From: Methylophilales bacterium MBRSF5
GTDB taxonomy: Bacteria; Pseudomonadota; Gammaproteobacteria; Burkholderiales; Methylophilaceae
Direction: 5' to 3'
Assembly (NCBI GenBank): GCA_001044335.1
Contig: CP011001.1
Span: 620,001-684,000, forward strand
DNA: 64,000 nt
The first letter of the stretch is position 1, and each line of letters starts with the position of its first letter. Positions 57,596-64,000 of this stretch are shown here, one piece after another. Under the pieces are notes generated by a model. That model saw only the letters and a list, made by a program, of their open reading frames with translations. It was not told the origin of the DNA and searched no databases. The position numbers and the translations under genes were made by a program.

Positions 57596-58842
57596 TATCT
57601 CATCTCTCTTTCTCTTGCTCTAAATGCATCCCTTGACCTCTCTTGAGTAACATCAATCGATGTACTTTCAGTTTTTGGTAACTCTATATTGTTGGGTAAT
57701 GAATTCAAGACAGAATTAACTGACGATCTATTGTTATTTTTCATTATTTGATCAAGGGGAAGGTAGATTAAGCTATTCGAACCAGATTTTTGATCAATAA
57801 TAACCTTGGTCACGTTAGATAAAATCTCCTCTTGTGCCTCTAAAAATAGTCTATTTTTGGTGACTTCAGGCGCCCTTTCGTATTCCTTCATGATTTGTTC
57901 AAATCGACTTGAGTTACCTAATGCCTCATTTTCAATAGAGACTTTATAAGCATTAGCTTCTGCCAAGAGTCGTGCTGCAGTACCTTTTGCTTTAGGTACT
58001 ACGTCATTAGCATAAGCTTGTCCTTCGTTTTTTTGTCTTTCTAAATCCTGTTTTGCTTTCACAGCATCATCAAAGGCAGCCTGAACTTGTTCTGGTGGCT
58101 GTGCGTTCTGCATCGTGACACTAGTAATGTTTATACCAGTAGAATACCGATCTAAAATTTGCTGCATTAACTCTTTAGTTCGTATAGCAACTTCTTCACG
58201 CCCCTCGTAGAGAACAAAATCCATTTCACTTTTACCAACAACCTCTCTAATCGCAGTCTCAGATGCAGCTCTTACAGAAGTTTCCGCAGCACGGTTATTA
58301 AAAATAAAGTCTTCAACTGACTTTAAGTTGTATTGGACAGCAAACTGCAAGTCCACAATATTTTCATCGCCAGTGAGCATTAAAGATTCTCTCAGCTCTT
58401 GAGAGTTTGCTGCAAGATCATTCGATGATCTGTAACCCACCTCAATTGTTCTCACCTGCTCCTGATTAACAATTTCTACTGTCTCAATTGGATATGGAAG
58501 GTGCCAACGAGGACCAGGTTGCGTAACGTCAATGTGTTCACCAAATCTTAGAACTACTCCCCTTGAGCCCTGATCAACAATGTAGAAACCGGTTAACAGC
58601 CAGATTAAAAAAACAATCAATAAAATTGGTAGTAAAGGAATGTCTCCCCCATTTAAATTTTGCTTATTGCCACCATTGTTTGATCCACCTCCATTATTAT
58701 CAACGACAATTCGAGGCTTTCTTTTGAAGATATTATCGATTTTTTTACCAAGGTCTTTTAGGACTTCGTCAAGGTCAGGAGGTCCGTCTTGTTTTGAAAA
58801 AATACCAAGTTTTTTAAACATATTACTAAAAGTTTTCGTCAT
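57595..58842 (-). CDS. hflK: HflK, SPFH-family FtsH modulator
   Basis: HflK pairs with HflC. The 415-residue protein begins with a Gly/Asn-rich cytoplasmic segment (DNNGGGSNNGGNKQN near residues 48-62), then a membrane helix at about 70-90, the SPFH domain starting near YIVDQGSRGVVLRFGE, and a coiled coil. Its start overlaps the hflX end by 17 bases. The segment order and the N-terminal Gly-rich part distinguish it from HflC. Confidence 0.95.
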   Translation of the reverse strand: MTKTFSNMFKKLGIFSKQDGPPDLDEVLKDLGKKIDNIFKRKPRIVVDNNGGGSNNGGNKQNLNGGDIPLLPILLIVFLIWLLTGFYIVDQGSRGVVLRFGEHIDVTQPGPRWHLPYPIETVEIVNQEQVRTIEVGYRSSNDLAANSQELRESLMLTGDENIVDLQFAVQYNLKSVEDFIFNNRAAETSVRAASETAIREVVGKSEMDFVLYEGREEVAIRTKELMQQILDRYSTGINITSVTMQNAQPPEQVQAAFDDAVKAKQDLERQKNEGQAYANDVVPKAKGTAARLLAEANAYKVSIENEALGNSSRFEQIMKEYERAPEVTKNRLFLEAQEEILSNVTKVIIDQKSGSNSLIYLPLDQIMKNNNRSSVNSVLNSLPNNIELPKTESTSIDVTQERSRDAFRAREREMR

Positions 58843-59962
58843 AATTAATAATTTCTTGATTGTTAAAAGCTGATGCTCTTCCGACCAATGCTTCCTTTAA
58901 AAATTCAATTCCTTGGCCAGTTTTTGCTGATAATTCAATGCGACTAATTCTACCATACTCATCTATATCTTTTTGTGGCAAAGAGTTATTTTTGTCTATC
59001 TGATTGAGAACAAGTATTTGATCCACCTGATCTGCATGTATTTCCTTTAAAATTCGATTTACTTGATCAATATGTTCCTTTTTTTCTTCATTAGTTGAAT
59101 CCACCACGTGTAACAATAAGTCCGCGCTAGTCGATTCTTCTAGAGTCGACTTAAAGGATTCAATCAGATTGGTTGGTAAGTTTTTTATAAAACCAACTGT
59201 ATCTGAAATCACAAGCGAAGTTGAGGGAGGAATAAACAATTTCCTTGAGGTTGTATCTAAGGTAGCAAATAATTGATCTGCAGCATAGATTTTTTGTTTA
59301 GTGAGTTCGTTAAATAAAGTGGACTTGCCTGCATTGGTATAACCCACAATTGCAACGGTAAAGACACCACTTTTTCTTCTGCGCTGTCGCTGCATATTTC
59401 TTTGCTTGGTTAATTTTTTTAATCGCTCTTTAAGTTGCTTGACACGGACTCTTAACATCCTTCGGTCAAGTTCTATTTGTTTTTCTCCAGGTCCTCCCCT
59501 AACACCAATACCACCCTTTTGTCGCTCAAGGTGAGTCCATCCTCGCACGAGCCTAGTAGATAGATATTCAAGTTGCGCAAGCTCCACCTGAAGCTTACCC
59601 TCATGACTTTTAGCTCTTTGTGAGAATATATTCAAGATTAGATTAGTTCTATCAATGATTGTTACCTTCAAGGCATCCGATAGTTTTTTTTCTTGCGCAG
59701 GGGTGATATCTTCATTGATGATTATAAAATCAAAACTAAAAATATTTTTTAATTGTTTTATTTCATCCACCTTCCCTTTACCAATATAAAAGCTTGGGTT
59801 GGGAGTAATAATTTTAATATCTAAGGACTCAACAATATCAAAACCAGCAGTTTTAACCAGTTCTTTAATTTCATGATGATCATATTCCTTGCGACCATAA
59901 CCATCGTGGGTATTAATTATAAGACACTTCTCTTTAGGAATGATTATATTATTTGAACTCAA
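58826..59962 (-). CDS. hflX: Ribosome-associated GTPase HflX
   Basis: HflX splits stalled 70S ribosomes, notably under heat stress. The 378-residue protein has the N-terminal HflX domain, a basic coiled coil with GGPGEKQIELDRR near 160 and RMLRVRVKQLKERLKKL after it, then a G domain with GYTNAGKSTLF (G1), DTVGFI (G3) and NQID (G4). It follows hfq by 5 bases, as in E. coli, but miaA is elsewhere (base 1-660). Confidence 0.95.
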   Translation of the reverse strand: MSSNNIIIPKEKCLIINTHDGYGRKEYDHHEIKELVKTAGFDIVESLDIKIITPNPSFYIGKGKVDEIKQLKNIFSFDFIIINEDITPAQEKKLSDALKVTIIDRTNLILNIFSQRAKSHEGKLQVELAQLEYLSTRLVRGWTHLERQKGGIGVRGGPGEKQIELDRRMLRVRVKQLKERLKKLTKQRNMQRQRRRKSGVFTVAIVGYTNAGKSTLFNELTKQKIYAADQLFATLDTTSRKLFIPPSTSLVISDTVGFIKNLPTNLIESFKSTLEESTSADLLLHVVDSTNEEKKEHIDQVNRILKEIHADQVDQILVLNQIDKNNSLPQKDIDEYGRISRIELSAKTGQGIEFLKEALVGRASAFNNQEIINYDENF

Positions 59963-59967
59963 GAAAC

Positions 59968-60165
59968 TTATTTATAGTTTGGGACTATTGATGATATTGC
60001 ATGAATAAAAATCAATTGTGGTGAGTTACCTTTCAAGATAATGCTCTCCTCATCGAAAGATTCAATCAGACCTTGGAGCTTAATACCGTTCATCAGATAA
60101 ACTGACACATTGACAGAATTACTTACCAAGGTTTCAAAAAATTCAGCACTTATTTTTTTAGCCAT
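59968..60165 (-). CDS. hfq: Hfq RNA chaperone, divergent
   Basis: Hfq hexamers pair small RNAs with mRNAs. This 65-residue protein consists of the Sm core and has no C-terminal tail. By alignment with E. coli Hfq, distal-face residues are kept (Tyr23, Gly27, Ile28, Leu30, Gln31, in YLMNGIKLQG). The rim arginines are replaced (VSNS for RRER). Proximal residues also differ: Gln41-Phe42 became Glu-Glu and Lys56 became Ile, while His57 is kept as His55. It starts directly after the gltX stop, with only a weak Shine-Dalgarno. Identity is well supported by sequence and by the adjacent hflX. Confidence 0.88.
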   Translation of the reverse strand: MAKKISAEFFETLVSNSVNVSVYLMNGIKLQGLIESFDEESIILKGNSPQLIFIHAISSIVPNYK

Positions 60166-61548
60166 TTATATTTGCTCACTTAATCTATTATTAAAATCAT
60201 CCTTGCCTATTAAGGCGATAATTTGCCCAATTGAAGGAGACTGGTCGGTTCCCAATAACACCACCCTCAAAGGCATGGCAACTTCAGGAAACTTAATTTG
60301 TTCAGTTTTGACATAGGCTTTTAAAATAGTTTCTATCGATTCAGAAGTAAAGTCAGACACATTAAACAAATCTCTTAAATTTTGTAAGCGATTTATTGAA
60401 ACATCGGAGATATATTTTTCTATCAATTCATGTGAAATATTTTCCGGTTTTGTTAAGACCGTCTCCGCATTCACTTCAAAATCTCGCAACGAATTACAGC
60501 GATCTTTATAAAGATCAAAAATACCTAATAATTGTTTACGATCTGAAAATCTTTTAGCAAATTGGGGAGTTAGTAATACCTCAATCTCTTCAAAATTCTT
60601 TTGTTTTAGGTAGTGGTTATTGAGCCACTGAAGTTTTTTGATATCAAACTGCGATGGTGATGATGTAATGCTTTTTAGAGAAAATAACTTACATAATTCA
60701 TCAAGAGAAAAAATTTCAGCATCGCTATGACTCCACCCTAACCTAGCAAGATAATTATTGACTGCCTCCGGAAGATAGCCAAGCTCACGATATTCAGTCA
60801 CACTTGCAGCTCCATGCCGCTTAGATAACTTTTGTCCATCTTCTCCGTGGATCATTGATAAATGAGCAAAGAACGGTATATCAAAACCACAGGCTTTATA
60901 TATATTGATTTGGCGCGGGGTATTGTTGATGTGATCATCTCCACGGATAACATGCGTAATACCCATATCAGTATCATCCACTACCACACTTAAGTTATAC
61001 GTTGGTGAACCATCAGATCTTTGCAGAATCACATCATCCAATTCTTCATTACTGACAGATATTTGTCCTTTGACTTGATCTTCCCAAGTCACATTTCCAT
61101 CTAGTGGATTTTTGAAACGAATAACAGGAGTTACTCCCTTTGGCACTGGGGGCAGTGTCTTTCCCTCCTCCGGTCTCCAAGTGCCGTCATATTTTGGCTT
61201 AATTCCTTTTTTTTCACAATCGTGTCGCATTTGATCAAGTTCTTCTTTGCTTGAGTAGCACTCATATGCGTGACCATGCTGTAATAACTGAGCAATAATC
61301 TCTTTGTGACGATTAAAATTTTTTGCCTGATAAACAATGTCACCATCATGATTTAAATTTAGCCATGACATCCCTTCTAGAATCTTATCAACAGCCTCCT
61401 GGGTGGATCTCTCCACATCAGTATCTTCAATCCTTAGAAAAAATTTACCGTTATGTTTTTTAGCGAATGCATAATTGAAAATTGCGGTACGTATTCCGCC
61501 AATATGAAGATACCCAGTTGGACTAGGTGCAAATCGAGTTTTAATCAT
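60166..61548 (-). CDS. gltX: Glutamyl-tRNA synthetase
   Basis: GltX charges tRNA-Glu, and possibly tRNA-Gln in organisms with GatCAB. The 460-residue class I enzyme has the HIGH-equivalent PTGYLHIGG at about 10-18, RIEDTD near 40, the KMSKS-equivalent KLSKRHG near 242, and a C-terminal anticodon domain. The stop abuts the hfq ATG and the start overlaps the rimO end by 8 bases. Its place between rimO and hfq is unusual compared with E. coli. Confidence 0.95.
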   Translation of the reverse strand: MIKTRFAPSPTGYLHIGGIRTAIFNYAFAKKHNGKFFLRIEDTDVERSTQEAVDKILEGMSWLNLNHDGDIVYQAKNFNRHKEIIAQLLQHGHAYECYSSKEELDQMRHDCEKKGIKPKYDGTWRPEEGKTLPPVPKGVTPVIRFKNPLDGNVTWEDQVKGQISVSNEELDDVILQRSDGSPTYNLSVVVDDTDMGITHVIRGDDHINNTPRQINIYKACGFDIPFFAHLSMIHGEDGQKLSKRHGAASVTEYRELGYLPEAVNNYLARLGWSHSDAEIFSLDELCKLFSLKSITSSPSQFDIKKLQWLNNHYLKQKNFEEIEVLLTPQFAKRFSDRKQLLGIFDLYKDRCNSLRDFEVNAETVLTKPENISHELIEKYISDVSINRLQNLRDLFNVSDFTSESIETILKAYVKTEQIKFPEVAMPLRVVLLGTDQSPSIGQIIALIGKDDFNNRLSEQI

Positions 61549-62866
61549 CTAATGGTCCAGCAAATAAGTTATATGCGTCATTTCCGGTAATTTTAACATT
61601 AAGTCTATCACCCGCCATCAAACCCTCGGGGTCTTTTAAATATATAACCCCGTCCACGTCCGGAGCTGAGCGGAAACTTCTAGCTAATGCAAAATCATCC
61701 GTTACTTCATCAACCACAACATGTTGAATCGACCCAATTAGTGATTTTAGTTTTTGCTCACTAAGCGTCTTTTGTGTTTCCATCAAATGGTTATATCTTT
61801 CTTTTTTTACATAGTCAGGAATTTGATCAGACATTAATTTTGCTGTCGCTCCCTCGACATTTGAATACTCAAAACAACCTACGTTATCCAAGTTTGCTTC
61901 TTTAATAAATTCTATTAACTGTTCAAAATCATGATCTGTTTCTCCAGGATAGCCCACAATAAATGTGCTTCTTAAAGCAATATTTGGATTGATTTCTCGC
62001 CAAGCCTGAATTCTTTTTAAGTTATCTTCAGCATCAGCTGGTCGCTTCATTGATTTTAGAATTCTAGGGCTTGCATGTTGAAATGGAACATCTAAATAAG
62101 GAAGAATTGTCTCCTTATCCATCAACTCAATCATATAATCAATATGTGGATATGGATAGATATAATGAAAACGTACCCATACACCAAATTTTTTCAGTTC
62201 TTTAGCTAAATGATATAAATCTCGTTTGACAGGCTTACCATCCCAAAAGGATTGCTTTACCTTAAAATCAACACCATAAGCACTCGTGTCTTGGGAGATG
62301 ATGATTAATTCTGTCACTCCAGAATCAACCAGATTTTGTGCTTCACCTAGAATATCTTCAGGGGTTCTACTGACTAGTTTTCCTCTCATTGAAGGAATAA
62401 TACAGAATGAGCATTTGTGGTTACAACCTTCGGATATCTTAATATATGCATAGTGGGAGGGTGTTAGCCTTAAGCCAGACTTTGGTATTAAATCAATAAA
62501 AGAGTCGTGTGGTTTGGGGGCAACTTTGTTGATAATATCAACAACTTCTTTATCTGCTTCAGAGCCGGTGATGGCGATTAGATTTTTAAATCTTTCCTCA
62601 ATAATATTCTTCTTCTCTCCTAAACAACCAGTCACTATGACATTACCATTACTTTTTAAAGCCTCATCAATGGTGTTGAGAGATTCTTCAATTGCAGAAT
62701 CAATAAAACCACAGGTATTAACAACTACAACATCTGATTTATCGTATGAGGATGAAATTTCATACCCTTGAGTTTTTACCCTCGTCATTATTTTTTCTGT
62801 ATCAGAACCTGCCTTGGGGCAGCCAAGAGAAATAAAACCAATCTTAGGTATCTTAACTGATGACAT
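61541..62866 (-). CDS. rimO: Ribosomal protein S12 methylthiotransferase RimO
   Basis: RimO adds a methylthio group to Asp89 (E. coli numbering) of ribosomal protein S12. The 441-residue radical SAM enzyme has the N-terminal cluster Cys16, Cys52 and Cys81, the radical SAM Cys148-x3-Cys152-x2-Cys155 (CNHKCSFC), and a C-terminal TRAM domain. GFISLGCPKAGSDTE distinguishes RimO from MiaB. It is 2 bases downstream of the ZIP gene and overlaps gltX. Confidence 0.94.
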   Translation of the reverse strand: MSSVKIPKIGFISLGCPKAGSDTEKIMTRVKTQGYEISSSYDKSDVVVVNTCGFIDSAIEESLNTIDEALKSNGNVIVTGCLGEKKNIIEERFKNLIAITGSEADKEVVDIINKVAPKPHDSFIDLIPKSGLRLTPSHYAYIKISEGCNHKCSFCIIPSMRGKLVSRTPEDILGEAQNLVDSGVTELIIISQDTSAYGVDFKVKQSFWDGKPVKRDLYHLAKELKKFGVWVRFHYIYPYPHIDYMIELMDKETILPYLDVPFQHASPRILKSMKRPADAEDNLKRIQAWREINPNIALRSTFIVGYPGETDHDFEQLIEFIKEANLDNVGCFEYSNVEGATAKLMSDQIPDYVKKERYNHLMETQKTLSEQKLKSLIGSIQHVVVDEVTDDFALARSFRSAPDVDGVIYLKDPEGLMAGDRLNVKITGNDAYNLFAGPLDD

Positions 62867-62868
62867 GC

Positions 62869-63627
62869 TTAGTGAATAAGTGAATGAAGGAAATAAATAA
62901 TTAAAACGCCAAGAAAAATAGAAAATGTTTGTTGAAGCGTTTGTTTGATTTCAACTTTTTGATGTAGCGATGGAATAAGGTCTGATATGGCAACATAAAT
63001 CATACTTGAAGCAGCAAAAGCTAAAATCATTGGTATGAGGAATTCAAGGTCATTTAAAACAAAATATGCAAGGATAGCTCCTAAAATCATTGCGCACCCA
63101 GTAACAATATTCATCACTAGTGTTCTTGATAAACTATACCCTGAGTTAATTAATATAGAAAAATTACTAATTTCTTGAGGAATTTCATGCACGATAATAG
63201 CCAGAGCAGTTATCAACCCAAGGTTTATATCAACAATAAATGCACTGGAAATCAATATACCATCAATAAAATTATGAAAGCAATCACCAATAATCAAGAT
63301 ACTGCCTTTTTTTACATCATGATTCACAACAGGAGAATGATTCTCACAATGTGATCCGTGACAATGTCTCCAAACCAATAATTTTTCTAAAATAAAAAAA
63401 ACGAGAATGCCAATCAAAACAATTAATGAAATTTGATGTAAGTCTCTTGAAAGTTCATAAGCGTGCGGAATAATTTCTAAAAAGGCAGCCCCTAGCAAGG
63501 TGCCAACTGCAAAACTAACAAAATAATCAGCGTAATTGACCATTTTCAATTTACTAAATAAGTAGGCAAGCGTGAGGCTTAAAAGAGAGCCAAAAAAACA
63601 AACTGCAATAATAACCAATAAATTCAT
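62869..63627 (-). CDS. ZIP-family metal transporter
   Basis: This 252-residue inner-membrane protein has about eight predicted helices. ZIP signature motifs are DCFHNFIDGILISSAF (helix IV metal site) and HEIPQEISNF (helix V metal site). A short His-containing loop (WRHCHGSHCENHSP) sits between helices III and IV, the usual metal-sensing loop. Zinc uptake is the most likely role, though iron or other divalent metals are possible. The stop lies 2 bases before the rimO start. Confidence 0.9.
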   Translation of the reverse strand: MNLLVIIAVCFFGSLLSLTLAYLFSKLKMVNYADYFVSFAVGTLLGAAFLEIIPHAYELSRDLHQISLIVLIGILVFFILEKLLVWRHCHGSHCENHSPVVNHDVKKGSILIIGDCFHNFIDGILISSAFIVDINLGLITALAIIVHEIPQEISNFSILINSGYSLSRTLVMNIVTGCAMILGAILAYFVLNDLEFLIPMILAFAASSMIYVAISDLIPSLHQKVEIKQTLQQTFSIFLGVLIIYFLHSLIH

Positions 63628-63658
63628 TAGGTGGATTATACGTGATTAATGTAAAGAA

Positions 63659-64000
63659 TTAAGTATTAATCCACGCCATTGAAATCAATCTATATGGAGT
63701 TTTATTTTGACGATGAGAAAATAAAAAATCATCGCTAAAAGTACAATAATTTTGACTAATTGAGTTACCGTATATTTTTTGAACACCATAATATTTCAGT
63801 AATGAGACAGTAATTCTGACTAAGTCCACATAAAACTTATTTTTTTTATATTTAAAATGTTTTGCCAGAAAATTATATTTTTTATTAAATAAGTCATATA
63901 CGTCCCTATCGGTTTCAAAGTACTTTTGGGAAATACCTGGCCCTATCCACGCTACTACGTCCTCACAATTTGTTTTTATTTTTTTTAGTGTTTCAAGAAT
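63659..64000 (-). CDS. PgeF/YfiH-family (laccase domain) protein, C-terminal fragment
   Basis: I translated 113 residues to the right window edge; the N-terminus lies beyond base 64000. The segment VAWIGPGISQKYFE and the closing CTFSDDFLFSHRQNKTPYR match the C-terminal half of the Cu-oxidase_4/PgeF family, once called polyphenol oxidase and now known in E. coli to edit peptidoglycan precursors or remove wrong residues. The family Cys is present (YCTFSDD), followed by FSHR. It lies upstream of the ZIP gene on the same strand with a gap of about 30 bases. Confidence 0.8.
   Translation of the reverse strand: MLETLKKIKTNCEDVVAWIGPGISQKYFETDRDVYDLFNKKYNFLAKHFKYKKNKFYVDLVRITVSLLKYYGVQKIYGNSISQNYCTFSDDFLFSHRQNKTPYRLISMAWINT

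Overview
The window reads as a gene-dense chromosomal segment from an AT-rich, streamlined, free-living betaproteobacterium. The best guess is the order Methylophilales, OM43/Methylopumilus-like group. The main clue is a ribulose monophosphate formaldehyde-assimilation cluster (transaldolase, 3-hexulose-6-phosphate synthase, 6-phospho-3-hexuloisomerase; about 36.5-38.9 kb). Supporting clues are typically proteobacterial gene orders (rne/rluC/HAD/Rieske/sppA; tig/clpP/clpX/lon/ppiD; hfq/hflX/hflK/hflC/purA; ffs/dnaX/ybaB/recR), very short intergenic gaps and overlapping genes. The taxonomic call is an inference from gene content, not from a marker search.

Layout. 0-2.35 kb: miaA (cut by the window edge), amiC and tsaE on the minus strand. 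2.4-5.2 kb: queG and pgi. 5.2-8.0 kb: minus-strand sppA, Rieske protein, HAD phosphatase, rluC. 8.0-10.5 kb: rne behind a structured leader. 10.4-14.9 kb: crcB, orn, a Ste24 protease, queD, dnaQ, rnhA, a methyltransferase. 14.9-21.2 kb: gloB, mltD, a peptide ABC importer without its ATPases, fabI. 21.2-29.2 kb: the protein quality-control block ppiD, tRNA-Asp, tRNA-Val, lon, clpX, clpP, tig, tRNA-Leu. 29.3-34.9 kb: a three-gene RND efflux system. 34.9-39.0 kb: phhB, pabB, then the RuMP cluster. 39.0-44.9 kb: glnE, ppsA, ppsR. 44.9-46.9 kb: a small secreted-protein patch (glutathione peroxidase, nuclease, two unknown proteins) and tRNA-Ser. 47.0-51.6 kb: an ExaC-type aldehyde dehydrogenase with DUF779, SRP RNA, dnaX, ybaB, recR. 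51.6-64 kb: a long minus-strand run gph, ubiG, mtaD, purA, hisZ, DUF2065, hflC, hflK, hflX, hfq, gltX, rimO, a ZIP transporter and the C-terminal end of a PgeF-like protein.

How it fits together. HPS and PHI condense formaldehyde with ribulose 5-phosphate and give fructose 6-phosphate. Transaldolase and Pgi recycle or branch the hexose phosphates, and PpsA with its regulator PpsR supplies PEP. Most other genes are housekeeping: tRNA modification (miaA, tsaE, queD, queG), RNA decay (rne, orn, hfq), replication and repair (dnaX, dnaQ, rnhA, recR), and membrane proteolysis (hflKC, sppA, Ste24).

I saw no mobile element, phage gene, integrase or CRISPR array, and no gap over 300 bases without a gene. 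The points that most deserve a second look are an Hfq that keeps its distal face but has lost most rim and proximal-face residues, two divergent genes whose signal peptides are encoded by opposite strands of the same roughly 60 bp, hairpins that divide the tal-hps-phi operon, a terminator that abuts the DUF779 start codon, an RND adaptor without recognisable lipoyl halves, and repeated short motifs in the RNase E tail. I found no clearly new multi-gene system.
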